A stretch of DNA of 34,890 nt from Armatimonadota bacterium (GTDB lineage Bacteria; Armatimonadota; Zipacnadia; Zipacnadales; FEN-943): positions 1 through 34,890 of the forward strand of contig JANZZA010000274.1 in the NCBI GenBank assembly GCA_026419655.1, given 5' to 3'. The stretch's first letter is position 1; every line of letters starts with the position of its first letter. A program made the translations under genes and the position numbers. Under the pieces are notes generated by a model. It did not search any database. It saw only the letters and a program-made list of their open reading frames with translations, and was not told the origin of the DNA. Shown piece after piece: positions 25,944 through 34,890 of this stretch.

Positions 25944-28460
25944 ATGGCTTCGCGCTTTCCGCCCCAGCGCGTGGAAGTTATCAAGAAGGCCCTCCTTGGT
26001 TTCCTTCCACTCGACGGCGTTCTTTGGCGGCCGCGGGAGCTTGAAGTCTACAGTTACGACGCTGCTCGGGACGTGCACCGGCCGGACCTGGTGGTCCTGC
26101 CGCGTACCACCGAAGAAGTATTGGCCGCGGTTGCCGTCTGCCGTGACTTTGGCGTGCCGGTGACTCCGCGGGGCTCCGCTACTTCGTTGTCAGGTGGGCC
26201 AGTACCGGTCCGTGGTGGGGTAGTACTTAGCTTGACGCGCATGAACCGCATCCTGGAGATTGACGAGGGGAACTTGCGCGCGGTCGTCCAGCCCGGCGTC
26301 ATTAACCAGGACCTGGCCGACGAAGTTGCGCGTCGTGGGCTTATGTACGCTCCTGACCCTGCCAGCCAGATTGCTTGCAGCCTGGGCGGCAACGTGGCGG
26401 AGAATGCGGGCGGCCCCCATTGCCTGAAATACGGCGTCACGGCCAACCATGTCACTGGTCTGGTCGCCGTGACTGCTGATGCCTCCCTGTTGCGCCTGGG
26501 CGGCCAGGAATTGCTATCGCCAGGTCTTGATTTGCGCGGCCTCCTTATCGGCAGCGAAGGTACGCTCGCCGTGGTGACGGAGATTACTTGCAGATTGCTA
26601 CCTGCGCCGCCCGCGGTGGTGGCAGCTCTGGCGTGTTTCGCTAGCGTCGAAGATGCGGCCGACGCTGTCTCAGACATCATTGCCGCTGGCATGCTTCCGG
26701 CCACTATCGAGATGATTGACCGCACGGTCATCCAGGCCATCGAGATGTACGACCGCATCGGGTATCCGCAGGACGTAGAAGCCGTGCTTGTGCTTGAGGT
26801 GGATGGTCTCCCCGGCGCCGTGGCCGCCCAGGTGACCGTGGTCGAGGAAATCTGCCGGGCCCGGCGGGCGCTACGTTTCGAGTGGGCGGAGGCCGAGGCA
26901 GAACGTGAGCGTCTCTGGCGTGGCCGCAAGGGTGCAACCGCTGCTCTATCCTTCCTGGCGCCGGCCAAGCTCAGCACTGATGTGTCGGTGCCGCGTAGCC
27001 GCCTGGCCGAAGCTCTCTCCCAGGTTGCCGAAATCTCTCGCCGTTTCGACATCCCCATCGGCAACGTTTTCCATGCAGGCGACGGCAATCTTCATCCCCA
27101 GGTGCTTTTTGACCCTCGCGATCCGGATCAGGTGCGCCGCGCTACGGCCGCCGACGAGGCCATCACAGAAATGGCCTTGCGATTCGGCGGTGTCATCACG
27201 GGCGAGCATGGGATCGGGTCCGAGAAGCGCAAGTTCATGCCCCTCGCCTACACTGAAGACGAGCTGCGGGCCATGGCATGGGTGAAAGAGGCCTTCGACC
27301 CTGCTGGCATTCTCAACCCCGATAAGGTTTTGCCGGAGTTTAGCCCAGAGAAGCCGCCGGCCCGCGTTGACCCTGCAGGGACCTCGGGCCTACGAGAAGG
27401 CTTTGCGCGCCCGCAGTCCCTGGACGAGGTCGCCTCAATCCACCGTGCCTGCGAGGAGACGGCACACCGGCTAAACGTGTCTGCTCACTCCTTGATGCAT
27501 TCCGACGACGCCCTGGACGTTGACCTGTCTTGCCTTACGGGCGTTGTTGCTTATGATCCCGGAAACCTCACCGTTACCGTCCGCGCTGGCACGCCCATCG
27601 AAGAACTCCAGCAGGTTCTGGCTGAGTCTCGCCAGACCATTGGGGCCTGGCGAAGGCTCTCGGGCACCTCCGTCGGTGCTCTCGCTGCAACGGCGTGGCC
27701 AACGGCGGCCATTTCTCGTTACGGGGGGGCCCGCGATTTCATTCTGGGGATGACGGTTGTGGTGCGGGGGCGACTGTTGCGGCTTGGCAGCTCATGTGTA
27801 AAAAACGCTTCCGGCTATGCCCTGGAAAGGCTGTTTACGGGTAGCTTTTCCTGCCTGGGTGTGATTGCGGAGGTTACGCTGCGCACTCATCCTTTGCCCG
27901 ACGCCGAACAATCCCTGGTGCTTGTCGGTGCCGGGGAAGCCCTGCGCGCTTTTGTCGCCTGGCTACTTGTGTCCCCCTTGCCGTTTGAGCACGTCATTGT
28001 GAGACCTCTTGACGGCGACGGTTGTGCCCAGTGGTGCATTCAAGTGGCCGTCAGTGGTTTTGGGGCAGAGGTGCAAGAGGCTCTCTCTATCTTGCGGCCA
28101 GTGGCCAGGGATTGTGGTCTTGTCTGGGCCGATTCGTGTTTCCTTTCCTTCCCGCCGTCGGCTGACGTTCCTGGTCTGGGGGCCAGCCAAGAATCTCCAC
28201 CGGTGTTTTTTTGCTATCCGTTGCGCATGGCGCTCGACGAGGCGTTGCGGCTTCGTGAAAGGCTGCAGGAGTATTGGCCCCTGGCGGGCATCTTGCGTAC
28301 AGCGTCTACTGGCGAAACAATCAGTTCTTACCGTCTGGCCACTTCAGCCGAGGACCTATTTGTGAATCACCCGGCGGCCGAGACTGCTATTCTGACCCGG
28401 CTCAAGTCGCGCTTCGACCCCTTCTGCATCCTGCCGCCCTGGTTTTCCAGTGGAGCATGA
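25944..28460 (+). CDS. GlcD-GlcE fusion: FAD-binding glycolate/D-lactate-type oxidase subunits in one chain
   Basis: N-half 'VVLPRTTEEVLAAVAVCRDFGVPVTPRGSATSLSGGPVPVRGGVVLSLTRMNRILEID' and 'GEHGIGSEKRKFMP...FDPAGILNPDKVLP' (GlcD); C-half 'VKNASGYALERLFTGSFSCLGVIAEVTLRTHPLPD' (GlcE). Confidence 0.93.
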   Translation: MASRFPPQRVEVIKKALLGFLPLDGVLWRPRELEVYSYDAARDVHRPDLVVLPRTTEEVLAAVAVCRDFGVPVTPRGSATSLSGGPVPVRGGVVLSLTRMNRILEIDEGNLRAVVQPGVINQDLADEVARRGLMYAPDPASQIACSLGGNVAENAGGPHCLKYGVTANHVTGLVAVTADASLLRLGGQELLSPGLDLRGLLIGSEGTLAVVTEITCRLLPAPPAVVAALACFASVEDAADAVSDIIAAGMLPATIEMIDRTVIQAIEMYDRIGYPQDVEAVLVLEVDGLPGAVAAQVTVVEEICRARRALRFEWAEAEAERERLWRGRKGATAALSFLAPAKLSTDVSVPRSRLAEALSQVAEISRRFDIPIGNVFHAGDGNLHPQVLFDPRDPDQVRRATAADEAITEMALRFGGVITGEHGIGSEKRKFMPLAYTEDELRAMAWVKEAFDPAGILNPDKVLPEFSPEKPPARVDPAGTSGLREGFARPQSLDEVASIHRACEETAHRLNVSAHSLMHSDDALDVDLSCLTGVVAYDPGNLTVTVRAGTPIEELQQVLAESRQTIGAWRRLSGTSVGALAATAWPTAAISRYGGARDFILGMTVVVRGRLLRLGSSCVKNASGYALERLFTGSFSCLGVIAEVTLRTHPLPDAEQSLVLVGAGEALRAFVAWLLVSPLPFEHVIVRPLDGDGCAQWCIQVAVSGFGAEVQEALSILRPVARDCGLVWADSCFLSFPPSADVPGLGASQESPPVFFCYPLRMALDEALRLRERLQEYWPLAGILRTASTGETISSYRLATSAEDLFVNHPAAETAILTRLKSRFDPFCILPPWFSSGA

Positions 28461-28488
28461 AGGTCCCGGTGTCGGGTGGACCTTTTCT
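28460..28488 (+). terminator. Candidate rho-independent terminator of the glcD-glcE gene
   Basis: AAGGTCC-CGGTGTCGGGT-GGACCTT followed by TTCT, starting at the last base of the stop codon. Confidence 0.5.
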
Positions 28489-28590
28489 GTGAGGGAACCC
28501 GAAAAGACTGGTACCTAGCCTCTTTTCCCAAGCTTTTGCGGTGTCTCCGCCGCTTGTCTGCTGTTGGCCCTTTGATGGAGCAGCCGACAA

Positions 28591-29079
28591 TTAGTCACCA
28601 ACCAGGAGTCTCTCCAGCTCTTCCTTGTATTCGTCGGCCGTCGTTGTGAGTGTCTCGAAGACTGCCTTGAAGGCGTCATACCCGACGCCGTTTTCGGTGC
28701 TAAAGGTGAAAGTGATTCTTACTTCGCCGTAAGTTGGGTCCCATTCGAACTTGCCCACGTTCAGCTTCCAGTTCAGTTCCATGAGCCGGCGAAGCACCCT
28801 ATCACAGTTACGGTGGTCGGGCTTAACGGTCATGTAGTCGCTTATCACGATGAACGCGAGGGCGCTTTCGGTGTTCGCGATGACATAGGTATCGTAGTTG
28901 CCATGGTCACCAACCATGATCATGTGTGCGAATCCTTTCTCAGGGTCCGTCTCGTACTTCAGCCCCATTTGGTCCAGATATTTGGTCAGGTAGGGCAAAT
29001 CTACAGTCACCAGGGTTGCGGCCTGTGAGAAGGGCAACAAAACTACCAGCAAAACCAAGACTCCCACCGCCTTCTTCAT
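28591..29079 (-). CDS. Exported YbjN-domain-like protein
   Basis: RBS AAGGAGGAG upstream of ATG at 29079; signal peptide MKKAVGVLVLLVVLLPFSQAA; mature part 'YLTKYLDQMGLKYETD...DRVLRRLMELNWKLNVGKFEWDPTYGEVRITFTF' resembles YbjN. Confidence 0.7.
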   Translation of the reverse strand: MKKAVGVLVLLVVLLPFSQAATLVTVDLPYLTKYLDQMGLKYETDPEKGFAHMIMVGDHGNYDTYVIANTESALAFIVISDYMTVKPDHRNCDRVLRRLMELNWKLNVGKFEWDPTYGEVRITFTFSTENGVGYDAFKAVFETLTTTADEYKEELERLLVGD

Positions 29080-29226
29080 CGCGGCTCCTCCTTGTCCAGC
29101 ATGTTGTGGGATGTTGCTCGCCCAGGGATTATACTCTGTCAGTTGCTCTTCTGCCCCATTTGCTTGCATTATCCATGCCGGGGTAGGTTATTGTGCTGCG
29201 GCAATCTCGGGTGGCTGAGAGAGCTA

Positions 29227-30594
29227 ATGAGCAACGAGGTCAAGGATAGGCGGGTTGGTCCGGATTATCCGGGCTGGCCTGATTACGCTGCTCGGGCCCT
29301 GGATGAACTGCTGCGATGTAACCGCTGTGGGTTTTGCGTAAGTGTGTGCCCTACGTATCGCGCTACGCAGAAGGAACTTTTTGTGGCCCGGGGGCGCAAT
29401 TTCCTTGCCGGCAAGCTTTTGGGTAGCCCGGGTACAGGTGTGGGGGACCAAGCCGAGCCCGTGGGCGAGGAGGATTTTGTCGAGCCGCTGTTTCAGTGTC
29501 TTCTTTGCGGTGCCTGCGAGGTGGTGTGCCGCAGCAGCGTTAAGACCAATGAAGTTATGGTGGCCACCCGCAGTCATCACTGGGAAAAACGTGGCCGTCC
29601 GGCTTTCCTGCGCTTATTCTTTGACCAGTTACTGGCCAATCCGCGCTTGCTAAGGCGTGTTGTGCGTCTCCTGGGACTGGGCAAGCGGTCGGGCCTCTCA
29701 TCACTGGCCCGCGGCCTTGGCCTGCTGCGTTGGATAAACGCCCGCCTCGCGACGGCCGATGAGCTTGTGGCGCAGGTGCCCCGCAGCTTCCTGCGCGACC
29801 GACTGCACCACCTGGGCTTCCGACGCGACAAAGTTGGCGCCGGCGGGGCACGGGCATGGGTCCTGCCGCGGCCCCATGGCGCCACCGGTCCTCGCCTTCT
29901 CTACTTTATTGGCTGCGGTACGGATTTGCAGCAACCCCAGGCTGGCGAGGCTGCTCTGCGCGTTCTCAACGCGGGCGGCTGTGAGCTGATAGTGCCGGAG
30001 CATCTGTGCTGCGGTCTGCCGCCCTTTTCCTATGGCGACCTTGATGCTGCGCGCTCCCTTGCGGCGCGAAACGTGGAACTACTTTCTGCCTTCGACGCAG
30101 AGGCTATCGTAACCGACTGTGGCAGTTGTTCAGCCTTCCTGTCACGCTACGGCGAGCTTCTTGGGCTTGGCGCAGCAGCTATTTCGGCAAAAGTTCGCGA
30201 CTTCACCCAGGTGGCAATGGGTCTGGCTCTGCCGCGGCTTTCAGGGCCTGTTCGCGTGACCTATCACGATCCGTGCCACTTGGTCCGGGGCAAGGGCGTG
30301 CGCGATGAACCGCGGGAGCTTTTGCGGCGCGCCGGCTGCGAGCTGGTCGAGCTTGCCGAGGCCGACTGGTGTTGTGGCGGCGCTGGCACCTATAACATCA
30401 TGCACCCAGAGCTTTCTCTGGCCGTGCTGGAGCGGAAGATGGCCAATATTGCGGCCACCGGAGCGCCTGTAGTGGCTACATCCTGCCCGGCCTGCATCAT
30501 TCAGCTAAGCTACGGGGCACGCCGTTTTGGGCCAAAGATAGAAGTCATGCACATAGCCCAGCTTCTGGCGCGAGGGGTGACCTTGGCTGACTGA
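29227..30594 (+). CDS. glcF: GlcF-like iron-sulfur subunit (two 4Fe-4S motifs plus two CCG domains)
   Basis: 'CNRCGFCVSVCPTYRATQKELFVARGRN', 'CLLCGACEVVCRSSVKTNEVM', 'CCGLPPFSYGDLDAA', 'YHDPCHLVRGKGVRDEPRELL', 'CCGGAGTYNIMHPELS'. ORF opens at 29092; start MSNEVKDRR at 29227 likely. Confidence 0.9.
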   Translation: MSNEVKDRRVGPDYPGWPDYAARALDELLRCNRCGFCVSVCPTYRATQKELFVARGRNFLAGKLLGSPGTGVGDQAEPVGEEDFVEPLFQCLLCGACEVVCRSSVKTNEVMVATRSHHWEKRGRPAFLRLFFDQLLANPRLLRRVVRLLGLGKRSGLSSLARGLGLLRWINARLATADELVAQVPRSFLRDRLHHLGFRRDKVGAGGARAWVLPRPHGATGPRLLYFIGCGTDLQQPQAGEAALRVLNAGGCELIVPEHLCCGLPPFSYGDLDAARSLAARNVELLSAFDAEAIVTDCGSCSAFLSRYGELLGLGAAAISAKVRDFTQVAMGLALPRLSGPVRVTYHDPCHLVRGKGVRDEPRELLRRAGCELVELAEADWCCGGAGTYNIMHPELSLAVLERKMANIAATGAPVVATSCPACIIQLSYGARRFGPKIEVMHIAQLLARGVTLAD

Positions 30595-30933
30595 TGCTGG
30601 GCTTTGCATTCGTCGCGCAAACGGTACGAAAACGGTTGCGAAGGCAGGCTCGGCGATTATCTTCTCAAGGGTCAGTGCTGCAAAAGCTGCAGTTGGCTTA
30701 CGCAGCGTGCAGAAACTAGGCAGTCCCCCACGGACCTTTTCTCTGATGTGCGTCTGGGACGCCGTAAAGCGACATTTGCGACAGCCTCCACAGGATTGCC
30801 CGTTGGGAAACAGACTCTTTCCGCCGCTTCACGTCCCGAAGGTGCTGCCACACGATCGCTGATGCCGTCGAACTTCACTGTGACCGACGTCATATTGCCT
30901 TCGAGACCGATTAGTTTCCCCTGCGGCCTGGTC

Positions 30934-33900
30934 CTACCGTTCTCTGACGACTATACGTGCTGGGCCGGCCAGGCCTGCGGCGCGAGGATTCTTATCGAAG
31001 AGATTGGTCGCTGTGTTGGCTACTTCGACGCGGATTTCGTTGGCTCCGGCTTTGGCCAGTCCCGTAATGTCTACGGCCCATGGGCGCCAGAGCCGCACTC
31101 CGGCTTCCTGGCCGTTCACCACTACCCGACAGGAGTCGTAAACCCGGTCCAATTCCAGCGTCAGCCTGGCCCCAGAAGCGTATTTTGCAGCTATTTCAAC
31201 TCTTTGGCTGTATGCTGCTATGCCGGAGTAGTACGGATAGCCGTTTTCGTTCCACAGGCCGGTCATTGACGGCCGGGCTGGTTTCAGGACGCGGCCGTCT
31301 ACCTCGAAGCGCCCGATGATGTATGCCGGGCCGAAGAACCGCGGTATTTCTTCCAGTAGTGAGATCAGGGCTATCTGGAGAGTGTTCTCGCCGACGCGCA
31401 GATGTTCGTCCAGAGGTATCTCCAGGAAGTACGGGTCTACCCACGAGGACAATATAGGCGCTGGCAGAAGTTCTCCGTTTAGTAATACCTCAATGTTGCG
31501 GCGCCCGCTGAGAAAACCGACGTGTGACGGCAGCTCTGGCACCATGTCGTCTAGGACCAGCCGCAAGCCTTCGAGCCGTCCCTGCACCACGAAATGGGTT
31601 GTGTAGCTATTCGCCTGTCCCGGGAGGTTGGTGCCCAATTTTTCGCCGAGCTGCACGTCCCGCGGAGTAAATTGAAAGTCGTCGAGCACCAGCACGTTGG
31701 GACTGAGTGACTCGAAGTCCCACAGCTCGCCCAACTCTATCACGTTCACTACGCGGCCTTCGACAGGCAATGCTTTCCCACTCGGCTCAGCCTGCTCATC
31801 AATGACCAGGACTCTTGCCTCGCCGCCTTCCAGGGTCAAGTTCACGACGTGCCGGCCGTCCTCGATCCGCGGCGCAAGCTCCCGCGTCTGGCCGGTCTCC
31901 AGGTCCCATTCCTCGATGCGTCCGATAACTTCTTTCGGCCCGTGCCAGGTGACTTCCACGGGTTCGTGCTCGCGGCGGTTCATGGTGAAGAAAAGATGGG
32001 CCCGCCCGTCGGTGCGGTGACAGCAAATCACGTCTTCTGCTGCCTGGGCGTCGCTGCTTTCGACGATGATGTCCGGCTCCAGCATCGCGCCGAGGGTTTC
32101 AGCCAGCCAGGCCTGCACGTCGTTGACCTGGGCGGCGAATACGGCCTGTCCACCTGCATCGCTGCGGCCCTCGCGGCGCTGGTCGTCGCCGTCAGAAAAG
32201 ATTTCGGCCATTATCTCGCGCACGCGCTCGTCGTCGCCCCGACGGTCGGCTTCCAGCGGCAGGCAGCCCAAAGCCAGCACGTGCCCTCCCGAGCGGAAAA
32301 ACTGCAAGAGCTTCTCGGCCGCGAAACGCGAGATGACTTCCAGGGCTGGCAGGATGACCACGCGATACGTCTCACTGCTACCGTCAAAGCCGAGCACGCC
32401 GTCGCCAGTGCGGGCGCGCTCGAGCTGGCTCTCGTCCAGGTAGTCAAAGTCGTAATGCAGCCTCAGCAGCCGGTCGCTGAGTTGAGCATAGAGGCGGTCC
32501 TGAAGCAGGTCATGGTTCATTTGGCCGCTGCGCACCATGTTGAGTGCGACGGTCTTGACGGGCGACAGGATGGCCACGCCGCTGACGTGGTGCCCCTGCG
32601 TCTGCACCAGGCACACGCGTCCGATGTAGTCAGCCCATTTGCGATACCACGGCCAGAAGGGGGCATGATAAAACTCGCAGGGCGGCCAGTCGGTTTTCCG
32701 CAGTCCAACGAAACTATAGTAGAAGGCGTGTGGAATAATCATGTTCACGCCCAGGGCCGCCATGAAATTCAGGTCCAGACGCCGGTCAGCGAGAGTATGG
32801 CCGTGACCTGACGCGCCAAAAGCCTCAACCATCACTCGCGGCCGCCCCATGACGTGGGCCACCGACGATGCGCATTTGATGCCCAGCACGCGGAAGGGAT
32901 TGTCCTTCGTTCCGACTCCGTGGCCTAGATAATCCGCGCCCGGCCGGTGCATTTGCTCCAGGACCCGTGTCTGGTTGCCCTGCGTGCGCACCTGAGCAAA
33001 GAGCGGGTCTTCCAGTGTGTGGCCGATATATTCAAGTCCATGCTGACTGCACCAGGCAGAGAGTTGCTGGTGGTAGGCTTCTACGTACCACGACGAAACG
33101 GCATCAAAAAAGTCCAGCCGGACCTTGCGCCAGTCATCGCCCATCTCGTAGACCAGCTCGAGAAGCCTTGGGCGCAGGTCGTAGCCCTTGAGCCGCTCGA
33201 ACCTGGTGAAAAAGTCCCGTGTCCAGGGCAGCGTGATGCCTGGCAGGCGGCGGGCGGGGTTTTCCACAGTTCCGCGCACGGCCTCGTCGGAGAAGTATGC
33301 GTCATGAATCATCAGGCCAGGCTCGTCGGTGAACACACCCTTTATCGTGTCACCGAAGAACCGCTCGAAGCGGAGGTTCGGCTCATAGCAGGCCTCGAGA
33401 AACTTGCGCATGGCCGCCGGATTCATGGTGTCTATGTAGTAGCCGCGAAACCACGTCACGCGCTCGGCAACAGGGCACTCGAAGAACAGGGTGACCAGCC
33501 ACCTGCCGGGGGGTGCTGCCCACTTGAGCGCTCCGTCCGGCCCCATCTTGGCGCTGATGTCGCGGAAAGGCTCCGTTGGCAAGACCTGCCCGCGTTCGTC
33601 CTGCTGGTAATGGCTGGCCACCGCCGCGATAAGCGTGTTCTCTGCAGCCTCAATCTGGGCGCGAAAAGTGGCTCCTCCGGTCACGAAGAGCCGCTGGATG
33701 CGCAGATACCTCATCCGATTTTCTGGATATGGCCTGGTGAGCCGCCCGCCGAAAAACCCCGAAGGCCAGTTGTCTTCATCGTAGAGCCAGGCTTCCATGC
33801 CGTGGGCGGCCATTTCCTCCAGGCACACCTCCACCGCGTCAAGCCAGGCCTTCGACATGAAGGGAACCTTGAGGCCGTGGCGAGGATGAATAACCGCTCC

Positions 33901-34035
33901 GCCTACTCCTTTTGCAGCCATTTCCGCTATCTGGACGCGCAGCAGGTCGTGGTCCAGATGGTAGTTGAGGAACCAAAAAGGTTGGGGGCGGAAACTGTTT
34001 GGTGGGTCAAGAAAGGCTGCCTTAAGTTGCTCCAT
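30934..34035 (-). CDS. GH106-like glycoside hydrolase (alpha-L-rhamnosidase family)
   Basis: 'FRPQPFWFLNYHLDHDLLRVQIAEMAAKGVGGAVIHPRHGLKVPFMSKAWLDAVEVCLEEMAAHGMEAWLYDEDNWPSGFFGG', 'GVFTDEPGLMI', 'MVEAFGASGHGHTLADRRLDLNFMAALGVNMIIPHAFYYS', C-terminal GH2-like beta-sandwich. No signal peptide from the start at 34035. Confidence 0.82.
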   Translation of the reverse strand: MEQLKAAFLDPPNSFRPQPFWFLNYHLDHDLLRVQIAEMAAKGVGGAVIHPRHGLKVPFMSKAWLDAVEVCLEEMAAHGMEAWLYDEDNWPSGFFGGRLTRPYPENRMRYLRIQRLFVTGGATFRAQIEAAENTLIAAVASHYQQDERGQVLPTEPFRDISAKMGPDGALKWAAPPGRWLVTLFFECPVAERVTWFRGYYIDTMNPAAMRKFLEACYEPNLRFERFFGDTIKGVFTDEPGLMIHDAYFSDEAVRGTVENPARRLPGITLPWTRDFFTRFERLKGYDLRPRLLELVYEMGDDWRKVRLDFFDAVSSWYVEAYHQQLSAWCSQHGLEYIGHTLEDPLFAQVRTQGNQTRVLEQMHRPGADYLGHGVGTKDNPFRVLGIKCASSVAHVMGRPRVMVEAFGASGHGHTLADRRLDLNFMAALGVNMIIPHAFYYSFVGLRKTDWPPCEFYHAPFWPWYRKWADYIGRVCLVQTQGHHVSGVAILSPVKTVALNMVRSGQMNHDLLQDRLYAQLSDRLLRLHYDFDYLDESQLERARTGDGVLGFDGSSETYRVVILPALEVISRFAAEKLLQFFRSGGHVLALGCLPLEADRRGDDERVREIMAEIFSDGDDQRREGRSDAGGQAVFAAQVNDVQAWLAETLGAMLEPDIIVESSDAQAAEDVICCHRTDGRAHLFFTMNRREHEPVEVTWHGPKEVIGRIEEWDLETGQTRELAPRIEDGRHVVNLTLEGGEARVLVIDEQAEPSGKALPVEGRVVNVIELGELWDFESLSPNVLVLDDFQFTPRDVQLGEKLGTNLPGQANSYTTHFVVQGRLEGLRLVLDDMVPELPSHVGFLSGRRNIEVLLNGELLPAPILSSWVDPYFLEIPLDEHLRVGENTLQIALISLLEEIPRFFGPAYIIGRFEVDGRVLKPARPSMTGLWNENGYPYYSGIAAYSQRVEIAAKYASGARLTLELDRVYDSCRVVVNGQEAGVRLWRPWAVDITGLAKAGANEIRVEVANTATNLFDKNPRAAGLAGPARIVVRER

Positions 34036-34064
34036 CTTACACATCTCCTGCCATTGCGAATACA

Positions 34065-34093
34065 AAGCCCGCCGTCGCACTGGCGGCGGGCTT
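34065..34093 (-). terminator. Strong GC-rich hairpin between the DUF4432 gene and the GH106-like gene (terminator or attenuator)
   Basis: AAGCCCGCCG-N8-GCGGCGGGCTT, stem extendable by TACAA/TTGTA with one bulge; reverse strand continues TTTGTATTC, a weak U-tract. Confidence 0.5.
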
Positions 34094-34143
34094 GTATATA
34101 CTCTCCCCAACAAGGTTTTACAAGCAATGCTCTCGCCAAACCT

Positions 34144-34890
34144 CTACAGACTCCGTATCCGGCTGACCATCTCGTCAATCTCGGCCTGGTTCGTCAACAG
34201 ACCGATTTCCAGTTCATACTCCCGCGACTCCCCGGGCTGCAGAACGATAAGGCGGCCTTCTTCGCGCTCTTTTACGCGCCCGTCTACCTGATTGGTCGCC
34301 GGCTCGATGCCCGTCACGTAATGGCCCTGGGCGGGCATCTTCCACTGCACCAGCCAGGGAAGCTGGTGGATGTTATACCTCAGGTACACGCCTATGCCCT
34401 GGCCGCCGTTGAACTTGCGATTAACAAAGGCCACGTATACCGTGCCGTCCGCCGCTGACCGACACTTATGGTAATAGACCCATTCCTTTTCGTGCGGTAT
34501 TGGCGCAGGGAACTGTGACCATGTGTCAATGTGTTTGGCAGCCAGCTCCGTGCGGGGGATGGTTTCCTCGGCCGGAAAGACGTACTCGGCGCCTTCGTCC
34601 ACTACGGGAAAGCCCAGGTTCACGTGATACAGATACATATGCTCCTGCGGGTCCCAGCCCTCGTTGGTAACGACGTCGTGCAGCAGTATTCGGTTTTGAC
34701 CGAGCATGGCCGATATGCGGCGCGTGACGGCCATATTGGGACCGAAAACCATTGCCTCGCGCACCTTGCCCTGCACCCAAAAAACGTACTCGTCTCCGTC
34801 CCAGCGGCCGTCAACGTAAAGGTTCTTGGCGGGCGTATGCGAGAACCATCCGTGAAGCCCCAGGCTGCCGGTGGGCGACCACTCCAGGCA
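34144..34890 (-). CDS. DUF4432-family (aldose 1-epimerase-like) protein, N-terminus truncated by the window edge
   Basis: Reverse frame stays open to 34890: 'CLEWSPTGSLGLHGWFSHTPAKNLYVDGRWDGDEYVFWVQGKVREAMVFGPNMAVTRRISAMLGQNRILLHDVVTNEGWDPQEHMYLYHVNLGFPVVDEGAEYV' is DUF4432-like. Confidence 0.85.
   Translation of the reverse strand, partial: CLEWSPTGSLGLHGWFSHTPAKNLYVDGRWDGDEYVFWVQGKVREAMVFGPNMAVTRRISAMLGQNRILLHDVVTNEGWDPQEHMYLYHVNLGFPVVDEGAEYVFPAEETIPRTELAAKHIDTWSQFPAPIPHEKEWVYYHKCRSAADGTVYVAFVNRKFNGGQGIGVYLRYNIHQLPWLVQWKMPAQGHYVTGIEPATNQVDGRVKEREEGRLIVLQPGESREYELEIGLLTNQAEIDEMVSRIRSL

Noticed and set aside
25745-25984. 79-aa minus-strand ORF in the ubiE/glcD intergenic region
   Set aside because: Overlaps the start of the glcD-glcE gene and the structured repeats; no domain.
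26054-27088. 344-aa minus-strand ORF
   Set aside because: Antisense to the GlcD part of the fusion; Ser/Arg/Thr-rich low-complexity translation.
30604-31269. 221-aa + strand ORF after glcF
   Set aside because: Runs into the 3' end of the convergent GH106-like gene, no clear RBS or domain; intergenic part may be decayed sequence but I cannot show homology.
32947-34458. 503-aa + strand ORF
   Set aside because: Lies antisense to the well-supported GH106-like and DUF4432 genes; composition looks like a mirror ORF of GC-rich coding sequence with no recognisable domain.
1-34890. Defence system, prophage, CRISPR array or integrated element
   Set aside because: No Cas, nuclease, toxin-antitoxin, integrase, transposase or phage structural motifs and no regularly spaced repeats seen; gene content is metabolic and transport-related.

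Overview
The window is GC-rich bacterial DNA with about 18 well-supported protein-coding genes. I recognised no rRNA, tRNA, CRISPR, transposase or phage genes. Left to right: a HEAT-repeat protein; a DUF6785/OPT-like membrane transporter; a PfkB sugar kinase with an amidohydrolase; a polytopic glycosyltransferase-like membrane protein; an MBL-fold hydrolase with a 1419-aa double BcrAD/BadFG-type activase plus DUF2229/HgdB-like protein; a secreted DUF4091-type protein with a CBM9-like C-terminal region; a URO-D-like protein; two sugar ABC permeases (MalG and MalF type) with no adjacent binding protein or ATPase; a DtxR-FeoA fusion regulator; FeoB; a secreted metallophosphoesterase; a GNAT; a UbiE/MenG methyltransferase; a GlcD-GlcE fusion; an exported YbjN-like protein; GlcF; a GH106-like glycosidase; and a truncated DUF4432 protein at the right edge. 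The observations most worth following up are: (1) a ~145-aa extracytoplasmic insertion, apparently beta-rich and CBM4/9-like, between the first TM helix and the rest of the FeoB membrane domain, in tight linkage with a secreted phosphoesterase and a DtxR-FeoA regulator; (2) a ~80-aa extracytoplasmic insertion in the MalG-type permease; (3) two copies of a ~60-bp hairpin element, each just downstream of a stop codon and oriented with the upstream gene; (4) a single-chain tandem activase that may form an intramolecular [4Fe-4S] pseudo-dimer; (5) a fused GlcD-GlcE with GlcF separated from it by a convergent exported YbjN-like gene. All family assignments are by eye from the translated sequence; no database search was run.
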